From NCBI GenBank assembly GCA_013003255.1, contig JABDJZ010000141.1, positions 1 to 9,637 on the forward strand: a stretch of DNA of 9,637 bases. The letters are read 5' to 3'. Of this stretch, positions 1 through 5,811 are shown in pieces. Both the position numbers and the translations under genes were made by a program. The notes below the pieces were generated by a model. It worked only from the letters and a program-made list of their open reading frames with translations, was not told the origin of the DNA and made no database searches. Within the stretch, counting starts at the first letter, position 1; every line of letters begins with the position of its first letter. Source of the DNA: Rhodothermales bacterium. GTDB lineage: Bacteria; Bacteroidota; Rhodothermia; Rhodothermales; UBA10348.

Positions 1-378
1 GATCAGGACCGTCTCGGCCTGGTCATCCGCGTGGTGCGCCGTGACAACGGCCACGGCCTCCAGATCATTGGCCATGGTGGCCAGGGCTGCATACCGGGCA
101 TTGCGCGCGATCTCCTGTAGCGAACCCGTCCGCGCAGTATCCAGCTGGAGATGGGCAACCCGCACACCGACACCCAGGTCAGCAGCAAGTCCCAGGACCA
201 GCTGTTCTTCCTCATCGGACTCCCGCCTGATTCCGTGGTGGACATGACCGATCGTGATGGACCTCTCCGCCTTGGTCAGAGCGTGTGCCAGCGCCACCGA
301 ATCAAGGCCGCCCGAAACGGCAACGAGCAGGGGGCCATCAGGCAGGGCGTCCAGATCCAGCTTCAGAGATGCACTCAC
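1..378 (-). CDS. tilS: tRNA(Ile)-lysidine synthetase TilS, N-terminal part (runs off the left edge)
   Basis: Only the first 126 codons are present; the reading frame is still open at base 1. TilS uses ATP to attach lysine to C34 of the tRNA-Ile with a CAU anticodon, so that it reads AUA codons instead of AUG. The PP-loop ATP-binding motif SGGLDS is at residues 22-27, after a short strand (LLVAV). The second family motif, HHADDQAET, is at residues 115-123, in its usual place about 90 residues later. The start is a GTG at 376-378 that overlaps the mutL stop codon as GTGA (four bases). This is the only sensible in-frame start before the PP-loop and implies translational coupling to mutL. The C-terminal tRNA-binding domains are outside the window. 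The family assignment is secure from the two motifs. Confidence 0.93.
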   Translation of the reverse strand, partial: MSASLKLDLDALPDGPLLVAVSGGLDSVALAHALTKAERSITIGHVHHGIRRESDEEEQLVLGLAADLGVGVRVAHLQLDTARTGSLQEIARNARYAALATMANDLEAVAVVTAHHADDQAETVLI

Positions 379-2213
379 GACCGGTGCCCGAACCGGCGTG
401 CCAGTTCATCACCGGTAATGCGGATCAGGGTAGGTTGGCCACTGGGGCTGGTGTAGGGCTCCGCGCACTGAAACAGTTGGTCAATCAAAGAGCGCATCTC
501 CTTGGGATCGAGCCGGGAGTCTCTGGGCACCGCGCTACGACGCGCCAGCGCTCTGGCCAGCAGGGCCCGCGGTTTGAGCTGCAGCCGCTGCGCAAAGACC
601 TTGTATTGCTCAAGGACCTCGCTCAGGACGCCGTGCTCGTCACCGGCGCGAATGTCGGCGGGCAGACCGCGCACCATCACGCTTCGACCACTGAGTGTGG
701 CCACATCGAAACCGATCGCCCGCAGGTCCGGCAACAGCCCCTCCAGAAGGGCAAAGTCGGCCGGACTGAACTCCACCACGGTCGGAAAGAGCAGCTGCTG
801 CGAAAGGCCAAAGCCGTCTTCCAGGGCCTTGCCGGCGCGCTCGAAGATCACCCGTTCGTGGGCCGCATGCTGGTCCATGATGAGCAGTCCAGAGCGGATC
901 GGCGCCACGATGTAGCTGCCGAGCATCTGCCAGACCATCCCGTCGGACTCCGACGCGGATTCCGTAGCTGGGTCCTTCGCGCCCGAGTCATTCACCTCAA
1001 GGGGCGCGTAGAGCGACAGGTCGAGCGAACCCGGCCTTGGCTTGTGGGGGCCGGAAGGACCGCCTGCGCCGAAGGGATTCGGAGTCCCCTGGCTCCCGTG
1101 TCCGGGATACCCTTCCCCGTCACCGCCCGATCCCGCCAACAGATCAACCGCGCTTTCGTCGAAGCGCAGGACACCCGCCCCCTGCGACAGCGCGCGCCCG
1201 GTGACGGCCTTGAGCATGCTGTACACGCCGCGCTCGTCATCGAACTTCACTTCCGCCTTGGTCGGGTGCACGTTCACGTCCACGTGACGGGTGTCCACCT
1301 CGAGATTCAGCACGAAGAACGGAAAGCTGCCCTCAGGAATCAGGCCCCGGTAGGAATTGTAGACCGCGTGCTCAAGGTATCGGCTGCGAATGGGACGTCC
1401 GTTTACAAGCAGAAACTGCTCTCCGCGCGTCTTCTTGCGAACCTCCGGCTGCGCTACCCAGCCCGAAATGGATAGGTAACTGGTCCGTTCGTCCACCCAG
1501 AGAAGACCGCCCGGTTCGTGCCCGAACAAGTCCTGGATCCGGCCGGCCAGCGCCTCTGCCGGAGCTTCCGATCGCGCGGCGAGATCGAGAATCTCGCGGC
1601 CGTCCACGTGGAGTGAGAAGGTCACCGCGGGATTGGCCAGCGCCAGCACCTGGACCGTGTCGACGGCATGGCTCACCTCGGTGGCATCCGTCTTCAGGAA
1701 AGCGCGTCGAGCCGGAACGTTGTAGAAGAGCTGGCGCACGGCAATCGACGTACCGGCGGGTTGCGCGCAGGGTTCGGTCGAAACGGTCTTCCCCCCTTCA
1801 ACCCGCACGGCGGTCCCGGTATCGTCCTTTGCCCGTCGCGTGCGTAACTCCACCCGAGCCACCGAGCCAATGGAGGCCAGGGCTTCGCCGCGAAAACCCA
1901 GCGTGGCAATGCGATCCAGATCCTCAAATTCCCGGATCTTGCTGGTGGCGTGGCGTCCAAAACATCGTTCGGCATCCAGCGCTGACATGCCACAGCCGTC
2001 ATCGATCACCTGTATCAGCGATCGTCCCCCGTCACCCAGCAGCACCTGAACCCGGCCGGCACCTGCGTCAAGTGCGTTCTCGACCAGTTCCTTGACCACA
2101 GAGGCCGGACGCCCCACGACTTCGCCCGCCGCAATCTTGTTGGCCAGCACGTCAGGCATCACGCGGATGATGCTGGCATCCGCCTCGGAAATCTCCTCGG
2201 TCCCTTCTGTCAT
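375..2213 (-). CDS. mutL: DNA mismatch repair protein MutL
   Basis: This 612-residue protein is the GHKL-ATPase mediator of mismatch repair, which links MutS recognition to strand cutting and removal. The N-terminal ATPase shows motif I (KELVENALDAG, catalytic Glu42 and Mg-binding Asn46), motif II (DDGCGM, 71-76), GRHATSK (86-92), the lid motif TLGFRGEALASI (104-115) and the Lys-bearing NVHPTKAEV (about 314-322). A Gly/Pro/Ser-rich linker spans about 355-425. The C-terminal dimerisation domain contains DQHAAHERVIFE (447-458), which fits the endonuclease pattern DQHA-x2-E-x4-E. The later Cys/His metal ligands are missing: the ACxxA-like segment reads ARRSAV, and the CPHGRP position reads SPSGQP. 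The ATG at 2213 gives about 13 residues before the conserved core, and no strong Shine-Dalgarno precedes it. It follows a 65-codon gene by 13 bases and overlaps tilS by four. Confidence 0.97.
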   Translation of the reverse strand: MTEGTEEISEADASIIRVMPDVLANKIAAGEVVGRPASVVKELVENALDAGAGRVQVLLGDGGRSLIQVIDDGCGMSALDAERCFGRHATSKIREFEDLDRIATLGFRGEALASIGSVARVELRTRRAKDDTGTAVRVEGGKTVSTEPCAQPAGTSIAVRQLFYNVPARRAFLKTDATEVSHAVDTVQVLALANPAVTFSLHVDGREILDLAARSEAPAEALAGRIQDLFGHEPGGLLWVDERTSYLSISGWVAQPEVRKKTRGEQFLLVNGRPIRSRYLEHAVYNSYRGLIPEGSFPFFVLNLEVDTRHVDVNVHPTKAEVKFDDERGVYSMLKAVTGRALSQGAGVLRFDESAVDLLAGSGGDGEGYPGHGSQGTPNPFGAGGPSGPHKPRPGSLDLSLYAPLEVNDSGAKDPATESASESDGMVWQMLGSYIVAPIRSGLLIMDQHAAHERVIFERAGKALEDGFGLSQQLLFPTVVEFSPADFALLEGLLPDLRAIGFDVATLSGRSVMVRGLPADIRAGDEHGVLSEVLEQYKVFAQRLQLKPRALLARALARRSAVPRDSRLDPKEMRSLIDQLFQCAEPYTSPSGQPTLIRITGDELARRFGHRS

Positions 2214-2226
2214 TCAGTATGGAGTG

Positions 2227-2424
2227 TCACAGGGTCAGGTAGATCCAGGCGGCGAGCATCACGAGCGCCAACAAAAACACAGACTTTGCCGGACCTCGGC
2301 GCTGGACCTTGGACTTGATTCGAATCCTGCGCTTGAGCTTCTCTTCCCTCTCTGGGTCGTAGAAGCGCGGCTCGTAAGCAAATCGTCGGTGGGTCGCCCG
2401 TTTCCCGGGGATGAAAATGCCCAT
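2227..2424 (-). CDS. Small basic single-pass membrane protein, function unknown
   Basis: This 65-residue protein has a strongly basic N-terminal two-thirds (FAYEPRFYDPEREEKLKRR at about 15-33, then KRRIRIKSKVQRRG) and one hydrophobic C-terminal segment (about 46-65, SVFLLALVMLAAWIYLTL) ending the chain. This suggests a cytoplasmic, tail-anchored protein that could touch nucleic acid or acidic lipid with its basic part. The ATG at 2424 has a purine-rich AAGGGAG a few bases upstream, one of the better ribosome-binding sites in the window. The gene ends 13 bases before mutL, so it is probably cotranscribed with mutL and tilS. From memory, short proteins with an N-terminal 'PRFYDPE'-like stretch and a terminal membrane helix occur in Bacteroidota; I could not check this. 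No function is assigned. Confidence 0.75.
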   Translation of the reverse strand: MGIFIPGKRATHRRFAYEPRFYDPEREEKLKRRIRIKSKVQRRGPAKSVFLLALVMLAAWIYLTL

Positions 2425-2485
2425 CGTTCTCCCTTCAATCTGGTCAGCTTGAAGGTAAGATGTGTGAGATCGTTCCGAGTTTCCG

Positions 2486-2507
2486 GCCCGATGTGGGTAA
2501 TTCGGGC
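2486..2507 (-). terminator. Weak hairpin just after cdsA
   Basis: An inverted repeat GCCCGA / TCGGGC (6 bp, 10-base loop) lies four bases past the cdsA stop codon. No T-run follows it on the minus strand, so factor-independent termination here is doubtful. It could equally stabilise an mRNA 3' end. It sits in the 87-base gap that separates cdsA from the downstream small-protein/mutL/tilS group. Confidence 0.25.
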
Positions 2508-2511
2508 GTAA

Positions 2512-3303
2512 CTAGGCGAGTCCCAGGAGGTAGGCGGCGGCGAGAGGTGCCACAAAGGACAGTGCGTCGAACCGATCCAGCACACCGCCGTGGCCCGGGA
2601 GAATGGACGCTGAATCCTTCGTTCCTGCCGCCCGCTTCAGAGCACTCTCAAAGAGGTCACCCAGCGGGCCGAAGACCGCCACGATCCCGGCGAGTACCAA
2701 CCAGTGAGGCATCGCCAGTCCACCGCTCCAGACGGACGAGAGCAGGAGCGCAACGGCCATGGCACCAACACCGCCGCCGATGGCGCCTTCCCAGGTTTTC
2801 TTGGGCGAAAGGGTCGGAGCCAGTTTGTGCTTGCCCAGCGTCCGACCGGCGTAGTAGGCTGCGGTGTCACCCGTCCAGATCAGGATGACCAGACCCATGG
2901 TCACCACAAAGGGATCCCAGACTACCGGAGCAGGCGGTATTCGGACCAGCACCAGGCAGGCCAAGAAGGCCGCCGGATACATGAGGGCCGCCATGGCACC
3001 GCCAAGCGCAGCCAGAGGCTGTCCGCCCGGTGCGCGAACCAGGAACCACGAGAGGGAGGCAATTCCAAGCGGTGCCACCAGCCAGATTGCCGGCCCCCAT
3101 GCGGGCGCCACTACCATCGAGAGGGCTGCCAGGAATGCCGCCAGATTGCCGGGAGTCGCGGTCTCTCCGCCAAAGAGGGCGAATGCCTCCTTCTGCCCGG
3201 CCAGGGCAATGACCCCGATAAACGCGACAAACGGCCATCCGCCGAGCCACGTGAGGCCGACAAACAGCGGAATGCCTACCAGAGCCGTGAGAATCCGCGT
3301 CAC
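2512..3303 (-). CDS. cdsA: Phosphatidate cytidylyltransferase (CDP-diglyceride synthase) CdsA
   Basis: This 263-residue integral membrane enzyme makes CDP-diacylglycerol from phosphatidic acid and CTP, the branch point of phospholipid synthesis. The full C-terminal family signature is present at residues 220-246: S220, K223-R224, K229-D230, the HGG at 238-240, then D243-R244 and D246. Upstream of it is the conserved WTGDTAAYYAGR...GKHKL...SPKKTWEG region (about 143-172). Several hydrophobic segments fill residues 1-210, and the length is normal for the family. The start is a GTG at 3301-3303, overlapping the stop of the preceding DUF2007 gene as GTGA. Starting with MTRILTALVGIPL, it places the first membrane helix at the N-terminus as expected. 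It is the last gene of an overlapping trio with a CPBP protease and DUF2007. Confidence 0.96.
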   Translation of the reverse strand: MTRILTALVGIPLFVGLTWLGGWPFVAFIGVIALAGQKEAFALFGGETATPGNLAAFLAALSMVVAPAWGPAIWLVAPLGIASLSWFLVRAPGGQPLAALGGAMAALMYPAAFLACLVLVRIPPAPVVWDPFVVTMGLVILIWTGDTAAYYAGRTLGKHKLAPTLSPKKTWEGAIGGGVGAMAVALLLSSVWSGGLAMPHWLVLAGIVAVFGPLGDLFESALKRAAGTKDSASILPGHGGVLDRFDALSFVAPLAAAYLLGLA

Positions 3304-3659
3304 GCGTCCCCCGCCGGAGGGCTCAGGTTGATATGCTCAGCGCCGCTGTCCGCCTGGTTTCCGGGCGGTGCGTCGGGCGGACTGGAGGGGTCTGCCTGCA
3401 TGGCGGCCTCGGCCAATTCCTCGTCTGTGAGCGGCTCACTGTTCAGGATGTGTCGGGCCGCCTCAAGCTCCGTCTTGGGCACCATGACGTGGACGTTGGA
3501 GAGTTCGCCATGGGTGAGGTTGAACGCGTGATCACGCTGGGTCAACACCACGGCGGGGATGCCGGAATCGTCCAGACGGTCCCTTACCAGATCCGCCTCG
3601 TAGTCGGTGCCAGAACTGTAGACGGCTTCCCAGCCCTCAAATGTGCGCGGCTTGGCCAT
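3300..3659 (-). CDS. DUF2007-type small soluble protein
   Basis: This 119-residue protein has an N-terminal domain (about 10-74) resembling DUF2007, a small ferredoxin-like fold sometimes described as a putative signal-transducing domain. The features are WEAVYSSGTDYEADLVRD (aromatic start, then the helix that begins with Tyr-Glu-Ala), SGIPAVVLTQRD, and VMVPKTELEAARHIL as the final strand and helix. The tail (about 75-119) is acidic and then rich in Pro, Ser and Gly, and is probably disordered. There is no signal peptide or membrane segment, so it should be cytoplasmic. Its first 23 bases overlap the end of the CPBP protease gene in another frame, and its stop overlaps the cdsA start by four bases. 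The biochemical role of DUF2007 is not established; the tight packing with two membrane-enzyme genes suggests coordinated expression. Confidence 0.85.
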   Translation of the reverse strand: MAKPRTFEGWEAVYSSGTDYEADLVRDRLDDSGIPAVVLTQRDHAFNLTHGELSNVHVMVPKTELEAARHILNSEPLTDEELAEAAMQADPSSPPDAPPGNQADSGAEHINLSPPAGDA

Positions 3660-4635
3660 GACTCTTCTCCGTGTTGTTGCGGGTATCGCGATGCAGAGCT
3701 CGAACCACCAAGGTAAACGCCGCCGCAGACAGGATGATCACCCAAGCGGGAAAGTCGATCGATTCCAGGTCCTGCACCGACAGGGTTTCACTGGCGGAAA
3801 TGTACGCCCCCAGCGTGACGGCAAACCCGTTGTTGGCCAGGTGCACGAGCACACCGGGCACCAGGCTCCTGGATACCCAGACCACATAGGCCATGTAGAT
3901 GCCGAGCATGGAAAGCGGCACGGCCTGGGTAAGACGCATGTGGTACAGTCCAAAGACCACCCCGGTGAAGACCACGGCCGGCACCCAGGTTGAGAACATG
4001 CGCTCAGACTGGCGCTGGATGTAGCCCCTGAAGAACACCTCTTCGCACAGGGCGGGCGTGATGGCCATGGTAAAGAGCGTAAAGAAGAACCCCAGATCGG
4101 TGGCCAGCACCTGTTCCAGCAGATCCATCTGGGTCTGCTCGAAGCGGCGAATGGACTCCGGCCACGGGAGTGCATCCACCATGGAACCCACCCACTGCAC
4201 CAGCGGGAAGAGGGCGACCAGTCCCACGAGCGACAGTACCACCAGGCGCACGCTCGTACCCCGAATACGCAGCATCTCGGCGGGTCGGGAGGTGTGCAGG
4301 GTTGCGAAGAGCCATCCCAGGCCCAGCAGTCCGAGGAACTGTCCGACCGTGTTGGCCACCAGCAGTTCGCTGGCGTACGTCTCAACCAGGGTGCTCGGAT
4401 CCAACGCGACCAGATCCTGCAGATCACTCGTGGCGACGATGGCGAGCAGCATCACCACGAGGGAAATCCCCTGGAACGCCAGGAAGCCCAGAATCAGGCC
4501 GAAGAAGATGGTCAGCCCGGGACCGAATCGCTGGCGCTCAAGCCACCCGTCCAGCGGGAAGGAAAATGGCGTCGTCTCTTCGGGCCCGTCGGCCGTGGTC
4601 TCTGTATGCATGGGTAGCAATTGGGTGGCCGCCAT
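3637..4635 (-). CDS. CPBP-family (CAAX/Rce1-like) intramembrane metalloprotease
   Basis: This 332-residue membrane protein carries all three motifs of the CPBP (Abi, PF02517-type) family: EEVFFR at 198-203 (the EExxxR motif), FGLYH at 228-232 (FxxxH) and HLANN at 265-269 (HxxN). In Rce1-type enzymes these Glu, His and Asn residues form the active site. Hydrophobic segments are at about 40-70, 92-113, 130-152, 183-197, 216-231, 239-256 and 298-311. The first 35 residues are hydrophilic. Substrate unknown; bacterial members include bacteriocin-processing, immunity and anti-sigma-cleaving enzymes, but nothing here selects among these. The ATG at 4635 is used; an in-frame ATG at 4611 would remove eight residues. 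Neither has a clear ribosome-binding site, and a strong inverted repeat ends six bases before the first ATG. It overlaps the DUF2007 gene by 23 bases. Confidence 0.93.
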   Translation of the reverse strand: MAATQLLPMHTETTADGPEETTPFSFPLDGWLERQRFGPGLTIFFGLILGFLAFQGISLVVMLLAIVATSDLQDLVALDPSTLVETYASELLVANTVGQFLGLLGLGWLFATLHTSRPAEMLRIRGTSVRLVVLSLVGLVALFPLVQWVGSMVDALPWPESIRRFEQTQMDLLEQVLATDLGFFFTLFTMAITPALCEEVFFRGYIQRQSERMFSTWVPAVVFTGVVFGLYHMRLTQAVPLSMLGIYMAYVVWVSRSLVPGVLVHLANNGFAVTLGAYISASETLSVQDLESIDFPAWVIILSAAAFTLVVRALHRDTRNNTEKSHGQAAHI

Positions 4636-4641
4636 AATACG

Positions 4642-4676
4642 GATGCGCCCGAAAGGTTGGTCCCCTCGGGCGCATC
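4642..4676 (-). promoter_or_regulatory. Perfect 11-bp inverted repeat directly upstream of the CPBP protease start
   Basis: GATGCGCCCGA (4642-4652) and TCGGGCGCATC (4666-4676) are perfectly complementary, with a 13-base spacer. As RNA on the minus strand the hairpin would end six bases before the ATG at 4635, covering the usual ribosome-binding site. No T-run follows it. It may be a translational control hairpin, an operator for a dimeric regulator, or a U-less terminator of the sigma-factor gene. The dyad is certain; the role is inferred. Confidence 0.5.
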
Positions 4677-4707
4677 GGTTCGGTCAGAGCCGCTGATTCG
4701 TGCTTCA

Positions 4708-4725
4708 CCGCTGCACGAGCAGCGG
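4708..4725 (-). terminator. Hairpin downstream of the sigma-factor gene
   Basis: CCGCTGC / GCAGCGG (7 bp, loop ACGA on the plus strand) begins 15 bases beyond the stop codon of the sigma-factor gene. No T-run follows on the minus strand, so this is a weak terminator candidate. With the next dyad at 4642-4676 it makes two hairpins in a 105-base gap. Confidence 0.35.
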
Positions 4726-4740
4726 CAGGGTCGGTAGCGT

Positions 4741-5553
4741 TCAGGCCACGCCGTTGCGGATGGAGCGCCCGGTCATCTGGCGGCGCAGGCGGTTCACAAT
4801 GGTGCGAAGCCGCGTATAGACATACTTCTGGTTGTCGAACTTCATCACCTTGGCAATCTGGTTCGCCCGCATGCCCTGCTCATAGCGGAGCTGGATCAGC
4901 AGTTGATCCTCGGCGTCCAGGCTGCCAATGGCGCGCTGAAGGTCGGCGATGTTCTCTTCGTCCACCCCGTCGCCATGGGCATCCAGCAGCGTGGAACGAT
5001 CCACCGGCTGGATTCCGGCCTCCGCCAGGTCCTCGAAGGACACCGTGGGGCGATTGGCCCGCAGCGCTGCAAGCAGATGCCACCGCTTGTTCACCGAGAG
5101 CAATTCGTTGATGCGCTGAACGTCCTTGGTGACGTCTGCCATCGTACACGGAATCCGGTAGTTGGACTTGATCAGCTCCGCGATGTCCTCGTGAGGCAGC
5201 TGATCCTGGTAGTAGTACTTGAATACGTGCTTCTGGCGATCGGTGAGCTTCGAGATCACCGACTGCGGTGCCGACACCACCCGCTGCTTGCGGAAGCGGT
5301 CACGGCAGGCATTGGCTACCACGACACTGAGCCAGGGTGTCAGTTCGCTGTTGATCCGGAAGTTGCGAAGGGCCTGAAAATCGTTGTTGCGGAGCCGCTC
5401 ACAAATGGCGGTATAGGTCTCCATGATGTCATCGGGATCCTTGAGAAACCGACGGATCATCCGAAGCAGGACCGGGGTGTAGCGATCCAGGAGTTCCTGG
5501 TAACCGCGTTCGGGGTCCGTTTCGAAGAGCTGAATGAGGGCTTTGTCGTCCAT
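4741..5553 (-). CDS. Sigma-70-family (ECF-like) sigma factor with two region-4-like segments
   Basis: With the chosen ATG at 5553 this is 270 residues, longer than a typical ECF sigma factor (about 170-200). Residues 17-92 look like region 2 (YQELLDRYTPVLLRMIRRF, then FQALRNFR and TPWLSVVVANACRDRFRK, the latter like the core-binding and -10-recognising helices). Residues 211-260 (SLDAEDQLLIQLRYEQGM, NQIAKVM, YVYTRLRTIVNRLRRQM) form a clear region 4 helix-turn-helix for the -35 element. Between them, residues 103-152 (LTDRQKHVFKYYYQDQLPHEDIAELI, then VTKDVQRINELL) also read like a region 4. The frame extends 42 codons further upstream to 5679, but that stretch lies in the leader shared with the tRNA promoter, and its composition does not look coding. 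No anti-sigma gene is adjacent. Target genes are unknown. Confidence 0.85.
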   Translation of the reverse strand: MDDKALIQLFETDPERGYQELLDRYTPVLLRMIRRFLKDPDDIMETYTAICERLRNNDFQALRNFRINSELTPWLSVVVANACRDRFRKQRVVSAPQSVISKLTDRQKHVFKYYYQDQLPHEDIAELIKSNYRIPCTMADVTKDVQRINELLSVNKRWHLLAALRANRPTVSFEDLAEAGIQPVDRSTLLDAHGDGVDEENIADLQRAIGSLDAEDQLLIQLRYEQGMRANQIAKVMKFDNQKYVYTRLRTIVNRLRRQMTGRSIRNGVA

Positions 5554-5579
5554 AGGGAGGCTCTGGGGCCCCGCTTGCG

Positions 5580-5596
5580 CAGACACCGTGTGTCTG
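5580..5596 (-). promoter_or_regulatory. Short perfect dyad in the sigma-factor leader
   Basis: CAGACAC-CGT-GTGTCTG is a 7-bp perfect inverted repeat, 27-43 bases upstream of the chosen start codon. It could be an operator or an mRNA hairpin. A possible minus-strand -10 (CATAAT, 5639-5644) lies upstream but has no convincing -35 partner. The dyad also lies in the region that the longer reading frame would have to translate. Confidence 0.3.
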
Positions 5597-5659
5597 AGTA
5601 CATCGACAGGAAGTAGCGCAGTGCGGGAACGGTTTCGGATTATGCTCACAAACCATCCC

Positions 5660-5689
5660 TTGACCACCCTCAACGCCAAGCGCTACCTT
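5660..5689 (+). promoter_or_regulatory. Sigma70-like promoter of tRNA-Arg
   Basis: TTGACC (5660-5665) and TACCTT (5684-5689), 18 bases apart, place the start of transcription about eight bases after the -10 box, at the 5' end of the tRNA (5698). Spacing and position fit a housekeeping promoter for the tRNA. It faces away from the sigma-factor gene. Confidence 0.5.
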
Positions 5690-5697
5690 GACGGTCT

Positions 5698-5774
5698 GCG
5701 CTTGTAGCTCAGTTGGATAGAGCGTTGGATTCCGGTTCCAGAGGCCGGGGGTTCGAATCCTCCCAAGCGCGCCA
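5698..5774 (+). tRNA. tRNA-Arg (anticodon CCG)
   Basis: A complete cloverleaf can be drawn. The acceptor stem GCGCTTG / CAAGCGC is perfect, and the D arm is GCTC-loop-GAGC. The anticodon stem TTGGA / TCCAG encloses the loop TTCCGGT, giving anticodon CCG, which reads the Arg codon CGG. The variable loop is AGGCC, and the T arm GGGGG / CCTCC has the loop TTCGAAT. The discriminator is G and the CCA end is encoded. This is the only plus-strand gene and stands alone, with its own promoter and terminator. Confidence 0.97.
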
Positions 5775-5777
5775 CTG

Positions 5778-5811
5778 AATCCCTGCTCACCGAAAGGTGG
5801 GTGGGGATTTT
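5778..5811 (+). terminator. Rho-independent terminator of tRNA-Arg
   Basis: It starts four bases after the tRNA CCA. An outer stem AATCCC / GGGATT and an inner stem CACC-GAAA-GGTG (GNRA-type tetraloop), with a small internal loop, are followed by a short T-run at 5808-5811. Confidence 0.75.

Noticed and set aside
285..1475. Long plus-strand open frame (396 codons) opposite mutL
   Set aside because: It lies wholly antisense to a well-supported mutL; its translation is Arg/Gln/Pro/His-rich with no domain, as expected for the mirror of a GC-rich gene.
4903..5616. Plus-strand 237-codon frame opposite the sigma-factor gene
   Set aside because: Its translation shows no domain, and the minus-strand reading has clear sigma region 2 and region 4 features. 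It also overlaps the sigma leader.
5554..5679. 42-codon N-terminal extension of the sigma-factor gene
   Set aside because: Homologous region 2 begins just after the ATG at 5553. The extension runs through the leader and dyad and back towards the tRNA, and has no family similarity.
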